Positions 32,816 through 42,107 of a DNA stretch of 64,000 bases are shown here, one piece after another. The notes under the pieces are model-generated. The model had not been told where the DNA came from and did no database searches. It saw only the letters and a list, made by a program, of their open reading frames with translations. Position 1 is the stretch's first letter; each line of letters starts with the position of its first letter. The stretch is taken from positions 1 through 64,000 of the forward strand of contig NZ_PPAW01000003.1 in assembly GCF_002913225.1 (NCBI RefSeq), given 5' to 3'. The stretch comes from Campylobacter concisus. Lineage in GTDB: Bacteria > Campylobacterota > Campylobacteria > Campylobacterales > Campylobacteraceae. Both the position numbers and the translations under genes were made by a program.

Positions 32816-33606
32816 GGATGGTGACCTTTCCGGTTAGACTCTTCTGGTGGACTCATATAGTCGCCATAGTATAAACGCAAAACAGGATCATATTTTTTTA
32901 TGATCATTAGCTCATAATTTTCAAATTTGTGTAGCACATATTCGTTAAAGTCGGTTTTACTATATACCTCTTTTGAGCCGCTCGAATAAATTCCTATAAG
33001 GTTAATATCTTTGTTTTTTTTTGCTTCGTCAATCAATGTTTCTATTTTTGACAAAATGCTACTTTTAGTAATTATAAATTTATAAAATAAAAGTTTTGGA
33101 AAATTTGTAAAAGCTTTTATAAAATTTCTACTCTTTTTGCCAGCTTTGTTAAATGTATAAAAGCTTGTAAAGGAAAGTGCATGAACTAGTTTTTTTTGTG
33201 TTTTCATCCAATTGTCAGGTGAATCTACTATATTATCTAGTGGAAAAATATCTATAAAAATACCAAAACTTTTTGGGTGAGGTCTTAAATCATCTGAAGT
33301 TAATTTTCCTATAAATCTTTTTGAACAAAGTTTTGCAAAATTAAAAATATAATCATCCTTGTAAAAGTCCAATACATAGTAGTCATCAGATTTTTTTAGA
33401 ATTTTTATTAATTTTTCATAGTTTTCCCTTGTCATAAAGATATCAAAATCATCGTCCCATGGGATAAAGCCATTGTGTCTAACTGCGCCTATTAGAGTGC
33501 CATATGCAAGAGAATATTTTATGTCATTTTCCAAGCAAATTTTATGAATAAAATTTGCCATTTCAAGCATTATGCTTTTTGCTTCTTTTATTGAAATCTC
33601 TCTCAT
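32791..33606 (-). CDS. licD: LicD-family phosphocholine transferase
   Basis: A 271-residue LicD/nucleotidyltransferase-fold protein: YSLAYGTLIGAVRHNGFIPWDDDFDIFM (residues 31-58) holds the G-S/T and DDDFD metal motif. It should move phosphocholine from CDP-choline to a surface glycan such as LPS. ATG 33606 overlaps the licC stop (ATGA). Its last codons form half of the hairpin at 32785-32815. An A9 run (33014-33022) and an A8 run (33190-33197) lie within it on the coding strand. Base composition is clearly more A/T-rich than psd or ychF. Confidence 0.85.
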   Translation of the reverse strand: MREISIKEAKSIMLEMANFIHKICLENDIKYSLAYGTLIGAVRHNGFIPWDDDFDIFMTRENYEKLIKILKKSDDYYVLDFYKDDYIFNFAKLCSKRFIGKLTSDDLRPHPKSFGIFIDIFPLDNIVDSPDNWMKTQKKLVHALSFTSFYTFNKAGKKSRNFIKAFTNFPKLLFYKFIITKSSILSKIETLIDEAKKNKDINLIGIYSSGSKEVYSKTDFNEYVLHKFENYELMIIKKYDPVLRLYYGDYMSPPEESNRKGHHPYTYFDTK

Positions 33607-34292
33607 TTTAAAGTCTTTATTTTAAAATTTAATTCGTTTAAATCATCCATATCATCAATCTCTGCAACTAGATTATTATCTATATCTATAAATCCCATAT
33701 TTATGTTGCAAAGAGTATCTAGTATCGCATTGTCATAGTATTTTTTAGGGTCCAAAAAAGACTCTTCACCTAAACTCTCTATGTGTTTTTTTATGATTTC
33801 GGCATCTTTTTTTAAAAAAAAACTTATACCAAGTAGAGATGACTCTGCTTTATTGCAAATTTCAACCCCTATAACTCTGTTATTATGCTTTTTTATAACC
33901 CATTCTTTTTTGTTGGTCTTTTTTCTAATTGTAGTAAAATAAGTTGAAGTAGTTGGAATATGAAGAACATTTTTTAATAATACAACATCTGCATCTATTA
34001 TAAAACTATCTGCAAAATATGGTAGAGCTAACGAGAAAGATGATAGGTTATTAAGCTTATCATAATTATTATTTTTAATTAGTTCTACATTGAATTTGTC
34101 TTTTAGATATTCAAATTGCTCGCTTAAATATCCGGTAATTATATAAATTTCTTTTATATTTATTTCATTTAAAAAATTTATGGTTCTTTCAATATTTGGT
34201 ATGCCTTCTATTTCAAAAAGCGCTTTATGCTTATTTTTTGTTAATTCTTTTAACCTAGACCCAAGCCCTGCTGCTAGTATAATTGCATTCAT
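33603..34292 (-). CDS. licC: Nucleotidyltransferase, LicC-like (CTP:phosphocholine cytidylyltransferase)
   Basis: A 229-residue nucleotidyltransferase with the start MNAIILAAGLGSRLKELTK and a later KHKALFEIEG, the usual nucleotide-binding and lysine elements of the family; FIIDADVVLL is the metal-binding aspartate stretch. By its place between licB-like and licD-like genes it should activate phosphocholine to CDP-choline. ATG 34292 has AGGG upstream. A run of T9 then A7 on the coding strand (33807-33822) is a possible slippage point. Confidence 0.83.
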   Translation of the reverse strand: MNAIILAAGLGSRLKELTKNKHKALFEIEGIPNIERTINFLNEINIKEIYIITGYLSEQFEYLKDKFNVELIKNNNYDKLNNLSSFSLALPYFADSFIIDADVVLLKNVLHIPTTSTYFTTIRKKTNKKEWVIKKHNNRVIGVEICNKAESSLLGISFFLKKDAEIIKKHIESLGEESFLDPKKYYDNAILDTLCNINMGFIDIDNNLVAEIDDMDDLNELNFKIKTLK

Positions 34293-34299
34293 AATTACC

Positions 34300-35172
34300 C
34301 TATAAGTTACTTAATAATGAACCAGAAATTAAAATTATTGACAGTATTGTCTTTGCAAAAACCATCTTGGCTCCAAAAAAATAGCTTAACAAAATAGCCC
34401 AAAAACTATAAGAGATATTTAACCCCATAGCTCTGAGAGCCCCTATTTTTTGTATGCCAATATAATATAAAACATATGAAATTGTACCAAAAAATGAAGC
34501 CAATATAATTTTGTTAAGTTCTATGTCAATAGTTGTGTCTCTTCTTAAATAAAAATCATCAAAAAACATAAAAAGAATAGCTATACAAATTAAAAAGCAG
34601 GAAAAACTTATTCCTTGTCTTATGAAAAGAGCAAATTTTGTATCGATACTACCTTTTAATGCAATATTTATTATCACGCATTCGGTTCCCCAACCAATAG
34701 CACACAGAAATCCAAATAATGTACCAAGAGCATTAAACTCAAAATGCTTATACATGATAAAACATAAACAAATACTTGCAAAAACAGCAATCGTGATACC
34801 AAAGTAGCCTATCGGTTTTAGTCTATCTTTAAGGAAAAATTTTGATAAAACAATACTTATAATAGGATATAATGAACTAAAAAGTGCAGCTGTTGAGACT
34901 CCAGAGTAATAAATTGAAGCTATAAAAGACCCCATGCCAATAAAACCTCCAAAAAAGGAGGCAATTATTATAATTTTAATACTATCTTTTGGGATTTTGG
35001 TTATATTCTTAAAAGATCTAGAAATAATTAAATAAAATAGGATAAAAACAAAACTTAAGCCATCGTGGAATATGGCAATAATAATACTAGGGGCCTGCAA
35101 AAAGGACAAGAATATGCCGTCTAAAGCCCATAAAAGTCCACTTGCTAACGCAGCAATATATCCTATATTCAT
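34300..35172 (-). CDS. licB: LicB-like choline permease (DMT/EamA superfamily)
   Basis: A 290-residue membrane protein with ten predicted helices, organised as two repeats of an EamA-type unit (GLLWALDGIFLSFL at about residue 13, and GWGTECVIINIALKG near 159). LicB in Haemophilus imports choline for phosphocholine decoration; here the role is inferred from its neighbours licA, licC and licD. Start ATG 35172 overlaps the licA stop (ATGA). Very A/T-rich coding sequence. Confidence 0.82.
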   Translation of the reverse strand: MNIGYIAALASGLLWALDGIFLSFLQAPSIIIAIFHDGLSFVFILFYLIISRSFKNITKIPKDSIKIIIIASFFGGFIGMGSFIASIYYSGVSTAALFSSLYPIISIVLSKFFLKDRLKPIGYFGITIAVFASICLCFIMYKHFEFNALGTLFGFLCAIGWGTECVIINIALKGSIDTKFALFIRQGISFSCFLICIAILFMFFDDFYLRRDTTIDIELNKIILASFFGTISYVLYYIGIQKIGALRAMGLNISYSFWAILLSYFFGAKMVFAKTILSIILISGSLLSNL

Positions 35173-36056
35173 ATATTATATTTTAAAACTCTTTCTAATC
35201 TATTTTTTGCATACTCTAGGTACTCTTTTTTATTTTGGCTATCTAATTTTGCAAGTGTCCAAACTGTCCATAATATATCTTGGACATTTTTAAAAATTCC
35301 TATTTTTTGCCTATCTTGTTTATCTACACTATATAAACCAATAAAATATTCTTCATCTTTTTTTGTAAAATTGTTTTCTAAAAATAGTGATGCAATGTCC
35401 CATAAAGGATCGTTAAGCCCTGAATATTCCCAATCTATTATATAAATTTTACCATTATCATACAGTATATTTTCTGATACTAAGTCACCATGTGTCGGTT
35501 TTAAAAATAAATTTGATCCATACTTTGATTGGTTTATTTTGTATATATGTTTTTCCAATTCTTTAAAAAAAATAATACTTTTTTCTAAATCGTCATTAAA
35601 AACATTTAAGTTTTCTTTTTTGACTAAGCGCAAATATTTATCTAATTCTAAAAAAGGATTAAATTCGTTTTGAAATTTTAAATTGCTTGTATGTAATTCA
35701 CGAAGCCTTTTTACAATATCTTTTATATGGTCTTTGATTGTATTTGGTTTAAGTGTTTCTGCTCCTTTTAAAAATTTAGTTATTTTTATACCATTATTTT
35801 CATTAAAATATACAGTTGGTACGTTTAATCCGAAGTCAGAAGCTAAAATTTGATTTTTTATTTCCCAAAGTCTATTTATCATATTATTTGAATTTAATCC
35901 AGGGATTCTTAAAACATATTGGTTATCTGGCCCATCGACATTTGAAGTTGTGATAAGAAAATTTGAGTTAGTCATTCCTCCTAGTGCCACTATATGTTGT
36001 GCTTTTTTATTTGTAATTTGATAAAAAATTTCTGAGACATTATCTGCTGTGAGCAC
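35169..36056 (-). CDS. licA: Choline kinase, LicA-like
   Basis: A 295-residue aminoglycoside-phosphotransferase-fold kinase. Catalytic HGDLVSENILYD (Brenner-type HxDxxxxN, near residue 185) and the metal aspartate in IIDWEYSGLNDPLWDIA are clear. It phosphorylates choline in the cytoplasm, the first step before LicC. I start it at GTG 36056 because AAAGGA lies six bases upstream; an in-frame TTG at 36086 has no such site. It is the first gene of licABCD. No CAAT-type tetranucleotide tract, as found in Haemophilus licA, is present. Confidence 0.87.
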   Translation of the reverse strand: MLTADNVSEIFYQITNKKAQHIVALGGMTNSNFLITTSNVDGPDNQYVLRIPGLNSNNMINRLWEIKNQILASDFGLNVPTVYFNENNGIKITKFLKGAETLKPNTIKDHIKDIVKRLRELHTSNLKFQNEFNPFLELDKYLRLVKKENLNVFNDDLEKSIIFFKELEKHIYKINQSKYGSNLFLKPTHGDLVSENILYDNGKIYIIDWEYSGLNDPLWDIASLFLENNFTKKDEEYFIGLYSVDKQDRQKIGIFKNVQDILWTVWTLAKLDSQNKKEYLEYAKNRLERVLKYNI

Positions 36057-36102
36057 AAACTTTCCTTTAATATTTTTAAAATCCAATAAGCATGAAATTT
36101 GA

Positions 36103-36131
36103 TAAATTTAGCCCAAAAAGGGCTAAATTTA
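36103..36131. terminator. Strong hairpin between ychF and licA
   Basis: TAAATTTAGCCC / GGGCTAAATTTA, 12 pairs, loop of five A (five T in the - strand transcript). It overlaps the ychF stop and should end transcription of the rpiB-ychF run just before licA. Confidence 0.75.
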
Positions 36132-37232
36132 GACATTAAACCTAAAGTGCATCACATCGCCATCTTGCACGACGTAGTCTTTGCCTTCAAGTCTCATCTT
36201 GCCAGCCTCTTTGGCTCCATTTTCGCCGCCATGTGCGATGTAGTCATCATAGCTTATCACTTCAGCTCTGATAAAGCCTCTCTCAAAGTCGTTGTGGATG
36301 ACGCTTGCTGCTTTTGGCGCTTTCCAGCCATTTGTGATCGTCCAAGCTCTAACTTCAACGACGCCAGCTGTGAAATAGCTTATTAAATTTAGCTTCGCAA
36401 AAGACGTTTTGATGATCTTCTCAAGTCCGCTCTCACTTGTGCCAAGAGATGCCAAAAACTCGTGAGCTTCTTCGTCGCTTAGACCTATTAGCTCCTCTTC
36501 GACTTTGGCGCAAAGTTTGATCACCTCGTGGTCTGAAGCTTTAGCGTACTCTTTTAGCGCTTTTACAAATTTATTATCTTCGCTAAGTCCCTCTTCATCG
36601 ACATTTGCGCCATAAACTACCTCTTTTGCGCTTAGAAGTCTTAGCTCTTTGTTTAGCGCCAAAAATGCCTCGCTATCTCTTTGCTCAAAGCTACTTGCAC
36701 TTTTGCCATCGTTTAGGTGAGCTAGAAGCAAATTTGCTATCTCAAGCGCCTCTTTTGCGCCTTTTGCATTTGCTTTTGCCTCTCTTGTGAGCTTTTCTAT
36801 CTTTTTATTAAGCTGCTCGATGTCAGCTAGTATCAGCTCGGTTTGGATGATCTCGATGTCTCTTACTGGATCGACGCTACCCTCGACGTGAGTGATGTTC
36901 TCATCCTCAAAGCAGCGAACTATGTGAAGTATTAGCTCGGTCTCTCTGATGTTTGATAAAAATTTATTGCCAAGTCCCTCGCCAGAGCTTGCCCCTTTTA
37001 CAAGGCCTGCGATATCGACAAATTCGATGGTTGAGTATTGAATTTTATTTGGATTTACGATCTTTGCAAGCTCGTTTAGGCGTTTATCAGGCACTGGCAC
37101 GATGGCTTTGTTTGGCTCGATAGTGCAAAATGGATAGTTCGCACTCTCAGCGTTTTGCGCCTTTGTAAGTGCGTTAAATGTAGTTGATTTGCCCACATTT
37201 GGTAGGCCTACTATTCCAACTGAAAGTCCCAT
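36129..37232 (-). CDS. ychF: Redox-regulated ATPase/GTPase YchF
   Basis: A 367-residue OBG-family P-loop protein that prefers ATP and binds ribosomes. GLPNVGKSTTFNALT (about residues 8-22), FVDIAGLVKGASSGEGLGNKFL (G3 region) and the C-terminal TGS domain ending VQDGDVMHFRFNV are present. I start it at ATG 37232, in a TGATG overlap with the pepA stop and behind AAGGAGG. It closes a - strand run rpiB-orf-apt-dedA-pepA-ychF. Confidence 0.94.
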   Translation of the reverse strand: MGLSVGIVGLPNVGKSTTFNALTKAQNAESANYPFCTIEPNKAIVPVPDKRLNELAKIVNPNKIQYSTIEFVDIAGLVKGASSGEGLGNKFLSNIRETELILHIVRCFEDENITHVEGSVDPVRDIEIIQTELILADIEQLNKKIEKLTREAKANAKGAKEALEIANLLLAHLNDGKSASSFEQRDSEAFLALNKELRLLSAKEVVYGANVDEEGLSEDNKFVKALKEYAKASDHEVIKLCAKVEEELIGLSDEEAHEFLASLGTSESGLEKIIKTSFAKLNLISYFTAGVVEVRAWTITNGWKAPKAASVIHNDFERGFIRAEVISYDDYIAHGGENGAKEAGKMRLEGKDYVVQDGDVMHFRFNV

Positions 37233-38683
37233 CAATCCTCCTTGCTAAGTGCTTGTAAAAAGTATAAATTCATCCTCACACCCGCTCCACTCGCACCTGT
37301 TTGGTTGTATCCCCAAGCCTTTTCGCGGTATGCTGGGCCTGCGATGTCAAGGTGTAGCCACTTATCTTTGTACTCATCTTTGATAAATTTAGCCAAAAAC
37401 ATGCCAGCCGTGATCGCGCCGCCATATCTACTTGAGGCACAGTTGCTAACGTCTGCGATCTGGCTTTTGATAAGCTCGCTAAGATAAGGGTTAAAATCAA
37501 GTATAGTCGCTAGCTCGCCGCTATCTTTTATCTTGTTTTTAAACTCGCTTTTTAGGCTCTCGCTGTTACCCATGATGCCTGTTGTGTATTCGCCAAGCCC
37601 CACCACGCAAGCGCCAGTTAGGGTTGCCATGTCGATTAGGATGTCTGGCTTAAAGTCTTGTGCGTAGCTTAGGCAGTCAGCCAAGACCAAACGTCCCTCT
37701 GCATCGGTGTTTCTCACCTCTATGCTAACACCACTTCTTGAAATTAGCACGTCATCAGGCTTATAAGCGTTGCCACCAATCATATTTTCAGTTGCGCCTA
37801 AAATGGCGTGAATTTCAAATGGTAAATTTAGCTCCGCTGCACCCTTTATGATGCCAAGAGCCGCTGCTGCGCCGCTTTTGTCTGACTTCATCGTTAGCAT
37901 ATAATCAGCCGGTTTCAAGCTAAGGCCGCCACTATCGTATGTTAGACCTTTGCCGACAAAGATGATGCGTTTTTTAGACTTTTTAGGCTTGTAGGTTAGG
38001 TGGATGAGCCTTGGTTTATGCACGCTTGCGCGGTTTACTGCCAAAAATGCGTTCATTTTTTCTTTTGCTAGAAATTTCTCGTCATAGACCTCGCACTTTA
38101 TGCTCGCATGGCTTTTAGCTAAATTTTGCGCGTCCTGCGCCATCTTTTGTGGGGTGTAAATTTCTGGAATTTCATTTACGATATCTTTTGCAAAATTTGT
38201 AGCCTCAGCGATGATCACTGCTTCTTTAAAGCCCTCGTTTGCTGCCTTTAGATCGACCTTTTTGCCAGCAAATTCTTCAGTAGAAAAGATGATCTCTTTA
38301 AGGGTGTATCTCTCTTTTTTCTCTTTATACTTGTTAAATTCATAGCTTCCAAGCAAAAAGCCCTCAGCTAACGCCTCAAAGCTTAGTTTTTGGCACTGCG
38401 CTACGTAAGAAGCTAGTTTTATGCTCTTAATATTTAGCGATTTTAGCGCGTTATAAGCTTTAGCAGCCGCAAGCCTTAGCTCGTCAAATTCTAGCTTAGA
38501 AAGTGGCACGTAAGCCTTTTTTGCCTCGCTTAGGATAAGGACGCTCTCGCCTTTGTAATTGTTAAATTTAATAGCCTCTTTATCGCCTATAAATTTATGT
38601 TTTAAGTCCTTATCCACTATGAAAATTAGTTCAATATCAGCTTTTATGTCTTTTAATTTTTTATCAACTATTTGAAACTGCAT
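37232..38683 (-). CDS. pepA: Leucyl aminopeptidase
   Basis: A 483-residue M17 aminopeptidase with two metal ions. The C-terminal catalytic domain has VGKGLTYDSGGLSLKP (Lys and Asp ligands), MKSDKSGAAAALG and the signature NTDAEGRLVLADCL. The N-terminal domain is about 165 residues. It removes N-terminal residues from peptides in the cytoplasm. The ATG at 38683 lies 20 bases inside dedA, so translation is coupled. Its TGA overlaps the ychF ATG. Confidence 0.95.
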   Translation of the reverse strand: MQFQIVDKKLKDIKADIELIFIVDKDLKHKFIGDKEAIKFNNYKGESVLILSEAKKAYVPLSKLEFDELRLAAAKAYNALKSLNIKSIKLASYVAQCQKLSFEALAEGFLLGSYEFNKYKEKKERYTLKEIIFSTEEFAGKKVDLKAANEGFKEAVIIAEATNFAKDIVNEIPEIYTPQKMAQDAQNLAKSHASIKCEVYDEKFLAKEKMNAFLAVNRASVHKPRLIHLTYKPKKSKKRIIFVGKGLTYDSGGLSLKPADYMLTMKSDKSGAAAALGIIKGAAELNLPFEIHAILGATENMIGGNAYKPDDVLISRSGVSIEVRNTDAEGRLVLADCLSYAQDFKPDILIDMATLTGACVVGLGEYTTGIMGNSESLKSEFKNKIKDSGELATILDFNPYLSELIKSQIADVSNCASSRYGGAITAGMFLAKFIKDEYKDKWLHLDIAGPAYREKAWGYNQTGASGAGVRMNLYFLQALSKED

Positions 38684-39269
38684 GTCTTCTGTCTCTCCTT
38701 TCGTTTAAAATTTTATTTTCGATGCGCTTAAATGTATAAATCAAAAGCCCCATAAATATGGCAACCACTGGGATAGCGACATACCAGTGCTCTTTTGCTT
38801 TTTGCAAAAGCACAAGTATATGCTCGCCAAGTATCCAAGCAGGTATGGTGGTGATCGCCGCCCAGCACCAAGCGCTGATCAAATTTATAAAGGCATATTT
38901 TTTAGCATCATAGCCAGTAAGTCCTATGCAAAGCGGTAGGATGACACGAAAGCCATACATATAGCGTTGCAAAAAGATGATCGGCCAGCCGTATTTTTTC
39001 AGCATTATGTGCGCCACTGCAAATTTTCTCCGCTGCGTGTGAAGCCTTTTTGCGATGTATTTTTTATTGTAACGCCCTAAATAAAAGTAAATTTGATCCC
39101 CGACAAAGCCTCCAAGTCCAGCCACAAAGATAGCAAGCGCGATATGCATGTGCGTGGTGTGAGCGAGAATTCCAGCCATTATTAAGGCCATCTCGCCCTC
39201 CATGATACACCAGACAAAAAGTATGATGTAGCCGTACTCTTTAAGCAGCTCTATAAAAAACTCTTCCAT
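38664..39269 (-). CDS. DedA family membrane protein
   Basis: A 201-residue protein with about five helices and the DedA core: ILFVWCIMEGEMALIMAGIL near residue 17, GGFVGDQIYFYLGR (about 53-66) and FLQRYMYGFRVILPLCIG (about 99-116). The family moves lipid carriers (undecaprenyl phosphate or phosphatidylethanolamine) across the membrane; which lipid is not visible. It overlaps pepA by 20 bases and follows apt by one base. Confidence 0.9.
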   Translation of the reverse strand: MEEFFIELLKEYGYIILFVWCIMEGEMALIMAGILAHTTHMHIALAIFVAGLGGFVGDQIYFYLGRYNKKYIAKRLHTQRRKFAVAHIMLKKYGWPIIFLQRYMYGFRVILPLCIGLTGYDAKKYAFINLISAWCWAAITTIPAWILGEHILVLLQKAKEHWYVAIPVVAIFMGLLIYTFKRIENKILNERRDRRHAVSNS

Positions 39270-39270
39270 T

Positions 39271-39819
39271 CTAAACCTCTAAAACACTGTAAATTTTAGT
39301 AAGCGACTTTAGCTTTTCGCTACCTTTTAGATCGACTAGATCTATTATAAAGCACGCTTCTACGCAGGTTGCATTAGTTTGATTGATAAGCTCAACTGAA
39401 GCCTTTGCAGTGCCTCCAGTGGCTATGAGATCGTCCATCAAAAGCACTCTTGCACCCACTTTTTCGCCAAAGGCGTCGATGTGAATTTGCACTTCATCTA
39501 CGCCGTATTCTAGGCTATATTTTTGAGAAAGCGTGATAAAAGGTAGTTTTTTTGGCTTGCGAATAGGCACAAAAGGTAGCCTTAGTCTTGCTGCAAGCGC
39601 CGCGCCAAAGATAAAGCCTCGTGACTCGATACCAGCGATATAGTCGATATTTGCATCCTCATATCTAGCCACCAAATGATCTATCAAAAAGTTAAATGCC
39701 TCTTTGTTATTTAGTAGCGTCGTGATGTCGCGAAAAACTATGCCAGGCTTTGGAAAATCGTTTATGCAGCGAATAGAGTTTAGTAAAAATTCTTTGCCTT
39801 TTTGATCTAAAATTTTCAT
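39271..39819 (-). CDS. apt: Adenine phosphoribosyltransferase
   Basis: A 182-residue purine-salvage enzyme that makes AMP from adenine and PRPP. The PRPP-binding motif [17 protein letters not shown] is at about residues 125-141; [15 protein letters not shown] and [12 protein letters not shown] are typical Apt stretches. The ATG 39819 has AAGGAAATTT upstream. It lies between a coiled-coil membrane protein gene and dedA on the - strand. Confidence 0.95.
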   Translation of the reverse strand: MKILDQKGKEFLLNSIRCINDFPKPGIVFRDITTLLNNKEAFNFLIDHLVARYEDANIDYIAGIESRGFIFGAALAARLRLPFVPIRKPKKLPFITLSQKYSLEYGVDEVQIHIDAFGEKVGARVLLMDDLIATGGTAKASVELINQTNATCVEACFIIDLVDLKGSEKLKSLTKIYSVLEV

Positions 39820-39839
39820 AAATTTCCTTAAATTTGAGG

Positions 39840-40172
39840 TTATAGTAGCGCTTCGATCTTGCCTTCAAGCTCACGAATGCGTTGTCTTAGCTTGTCGTTT
39901 TCTAGGCGGTACTGGGAATTTCTTGTGCGAAGTGAGGTTACGTCGTTTTTAGTTTTGTTTAGCTCGTCTGTCAAGATGTCGATGTTGCCTAGACTTCGTT
40001 GGAGTTGGATCTGAAATTTTCTTATGACGACCTCGGTGTCTTGGAGGTTGTTTTTCATAAAATCTTTTGTCGCACGCTCTTTTTTTAGAAGCGTTTTAAA
40101 GTAAAAAACCATGACGGTTAGGTAGATCGCAGCACAAACAAGAGCAGTAAAAACGATCCACTCGCCTATCAT
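39840..40172 (-). CDS. Membrane-anchored coiled-coil protein, unknown function
   Basis: A 110-residue protein with one N-terminal helix (about residues 5-25) and a long coiled coil to the end (heptad-like [21 protein letters not shown] and [21 protein letters not shown]). It is likely an inner-membrane protein with a cytoplasmic or periplasmic coiled coil. Its ATG overlaps the rpiB stop (ATGA). I recall a small gene at this place between rpiB and apt in C. jejuni. No function is known to me. Confidence 0.8.
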   Translation of the reverse strand: MIGEWIVFTALVCAAIYLTVMVFYFKTLLKKERATKDFMKNNLQDTEVVIRKFQIQLQRSLGNIDILTDELNKTKNDVTSLRTRNSQYRLENDKLRQRIRELEGKIEALL

Positions 40173-40612
40173 TTGCCTGCCTCAAGCTCTATTTTTTTGA
40201 CTCGTCTTTCGTGTCTGCCACCTGCAAACTCAGTCTTTAAAAAGGCTTCAGCCGCCGAGATAGCAACGCCTGCGCCGATAACCCTTGCGCCAAAAGCGAT
40301 GACATTTGCGTCGTTGTGCTCTCTGGCAAGCCTTGCGGTAAATTCGTCGTGACAAAGGGCACACCTTACGTTTTCATGCCTGTTTGCAGCGATTGAGATG
40401 CCAATGCCTGTGCCACAAACTAGCACGCCGTAGCAGTTAGGCTCAAGCTTGCTCGCTAACAAATGCGCATAATCAGGGTAATCAACGCTATTTTTATCGT
40501 TTGTACCAAGATCAACCACTTCGTATCCAAGCCCTTTAATGGCCTCTTTAAGCTCGTTTTTTAGCTCAAAACCAGCGTGATCGCTAGCTAAGAAAACTTT
40601 GTCTATCTTCAT
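40169..40612 (-). CDS. rpiB: Ribose-5-phosphate isomerase B
   Basis: A 147-residue RpiB/LacA-type isomerase of the pentose phosphate pathway. ASDHAGFELKNELKE (residues 8-22), GVLVCGTGIGISIAANR with the catalytic Cys (about residue 69) and CHDEFTARLAREHNDANVIAFGARV are all family marks. I start it at ATG 40612 (MKIDKVFLASDHAG); the frame stays open to 40648 without a better site. It heads the - strand operon that ends with ychF; the DUF4139 gene is divergent. Confidence 0.94.
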   Translation of the reverse strand: MKIDKVFLASDHAGFELKNELKEAIKGLGYEVVDLGTNDKNSVDYPDYAHLLASKLEPNCYGVLVCGTGIGISIAANRHENVRCALCHDEFTARLAREHNDANVIAFGARVIGAGVAISAAEAFLKTEFAGGRHERRVKKIELEAGK

Positions 40613-40690
40613 GAAAAGTCCGTTAAATTTTTTGTTGATTATAGTCAAAGTTGCATTAAAATAAAATTTTACTCTCAGCCAAAATGAAGC

Positions 40691-40696
40691 TATAAT
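40691..40696 (+). promoter_or_regulatory. -10 element of the DUF4139 gene
   Basis: TATAAT, 25 bases before ATG 40722, in the 109-bp gap divergent from rpiB. Confidence 0.55.
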
Positions 40697-40721
40697 TTAC
40701 CAAAAATTTAAAGGAGAAAAT

Positions 40722-42107
40722 ATGAAAAAAGCACTCTTTTTAGTGGCTTCTACGCTAGCCTTTGCAAATGAAAATTTGATAGAGATATACACAGATCAAA
40801 CCATCATCACTCAAAAATTTAGTGACGCAAATAGCTCTTTTAGCGCCTTTGTGCCAGAGGGTGTGCAGAGTGAGAACATCACTATAAATGGAGATTGTGA
40901 CGCGAATGCTTATCTAAAAAAGATCAGCGAAGAAAATAGCCCAAGTTACATAAAATGGAAGCAAGAAGTTGCAAATTTAAATAACAAGCTTGAGGCGCTA
41001 AATGCAAGAGGTAGGTTTATAGAGCAAGCTTTAGTAGAAGAAAACAAAAGTAACGATGTGACAAAAAGAGCTGATGAGTTTTATAAATTTAGCCTAGAAA
41101 ATATCGAGAAAATTTCAGCTGCTAAAAGTGAGCTTGAAGCGCTTAAGGAAAACGAGCCAAAGAGCGAGATGGCTGGATTTTTGCAGCTTGATATGAAATT
41201 TGCTTGCAGTCCAAAAGAGGCGACGCTATCATACATGGATGATGAGGCACCAAAGACGCTAAATGAAATTTATGCAGATACAAAAAACAAAAATATCTTG
41301 ATAAAACAAGAAATTTTACTCACCAACCCATTTGCCAGTGATGTTAAAAATTTAAAGCTCGCTATCTATCCAACCAGATATCAAAAGGCGCTTGCTCCAA
41401 GCAAGTTTTACCCTTGGTATGAGGAGAGTGAGGCAGAGGCTGATGGTTACGGCGCTTCAAAAAATATGCTAAGAGCCGCAAAAGTCACCGCTGAGGTCGC
41501 TGATATGCGTGTGCAAAGAGATGAGAATGAGTTTGCCAAAATTTGGAAGATAGATGGGATAAATTTAGCAAAAGGCGAGAGTAAATATATAACTTACGAC
41601 ACGCAAAAAATGGATGCAAATTTTAGCGTTTTTGCTGATTTTTACGGCTCGCTAAAGGCATATAACGTAGCTAGCTTTAAGCTAAATGATGATCTAACGC
41701 CAGCTAAAACGCAGTTTTACGTTAATGGTGTGAGTGTTGGCAGTCCAAGTGAGTTTGAGATGAAAGCTAAAGATGAGCCAGTGCAGCTATTTTTGGGACA
41801 AAACGAGCTAATCGAGCTTAAAAAAGAGCGATTAAATAAATTTAAAAAGAGCTCGCTTCTTGGCAAAGAGCGAATAAGCGAAGAGGGCTATGAGATAAGT
41901 GTCAAAAATAACTCAAGTAAAAGTGTCGATGTCACTTTGGTTGATCGCGTGCCAGTATCTGCTGATGAGGCTGTAAAGGTCGAGATAAAGGGATTTGATA
42001 AAAAAGATATCAGCAAGGATGGCAAGGTGGAGCTTAAATTTAGCCTCGCACCAAAAGAGGAATTTAAAAAAGAGTACTCTTATAAGATCACAAAGCCAAA
42101 AATTTAG
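40722..42107 (+). CDS. DUF4139 domain secreted protein
   Basis: A 461-residue protein with a signal peptide (MKKALFLVASTLAFA / NEN). An N-terminal beta region, a coiled coil at about residues 80-150, and a C-terminal DUF4139 beta domain follow; ILIKQEILLTNPFASDV and YEISVKNNSSKSVDVTLVDRVPVS are typical. Some relatives are called mucoidy inhibitor A, but no function is firm. It is monocistronic and ends in a long bidirectional hairpin that includes its stop codon. Confidence 0.8.
   Translation: MKKALFLVASTLAFANENLIEIYTDQTIITQKFSDANSSFSAFVPEGVQSENITINGDCDANAYLKKISEENSPSYIKWKQEVANLNNKLEALNARGRFIEQALVEENKSNDVTKRADEFYKFSLENIEKISAAKSELEALKENEPKSEMAGFLQLDMKFACSPKEATLSYMDDEAPKTLNEIYADTKNKNILIKQEILLTNPFASDVKNLKLAIYPTRYQKALAPSKFYPWYEESEAEADGYGASKNMLRAAKVTAEVADMRVQRDENEFAKIWKIDGINLAKGESKYITYDTQKMDANFSVFADFYGSLKAYNVASFKLNDDLTPAKTQFYVNGVSVGSPSEFEMKAKDEPVQLFLGQNELIELKKERLNKFKKSSLLGKERISEEGYEISVKNNSSKSVDVTLVDRVPVSADEAVKVEIKGFDKKDISKDGKVELKFSLAPKEEFKKEYSYKITKPKI

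Noticed and set aside
36056..36086. licA start at TTG 36086
   Set aside because: No ribosome site there; AAAGGA stands six bases before GTG 36056.
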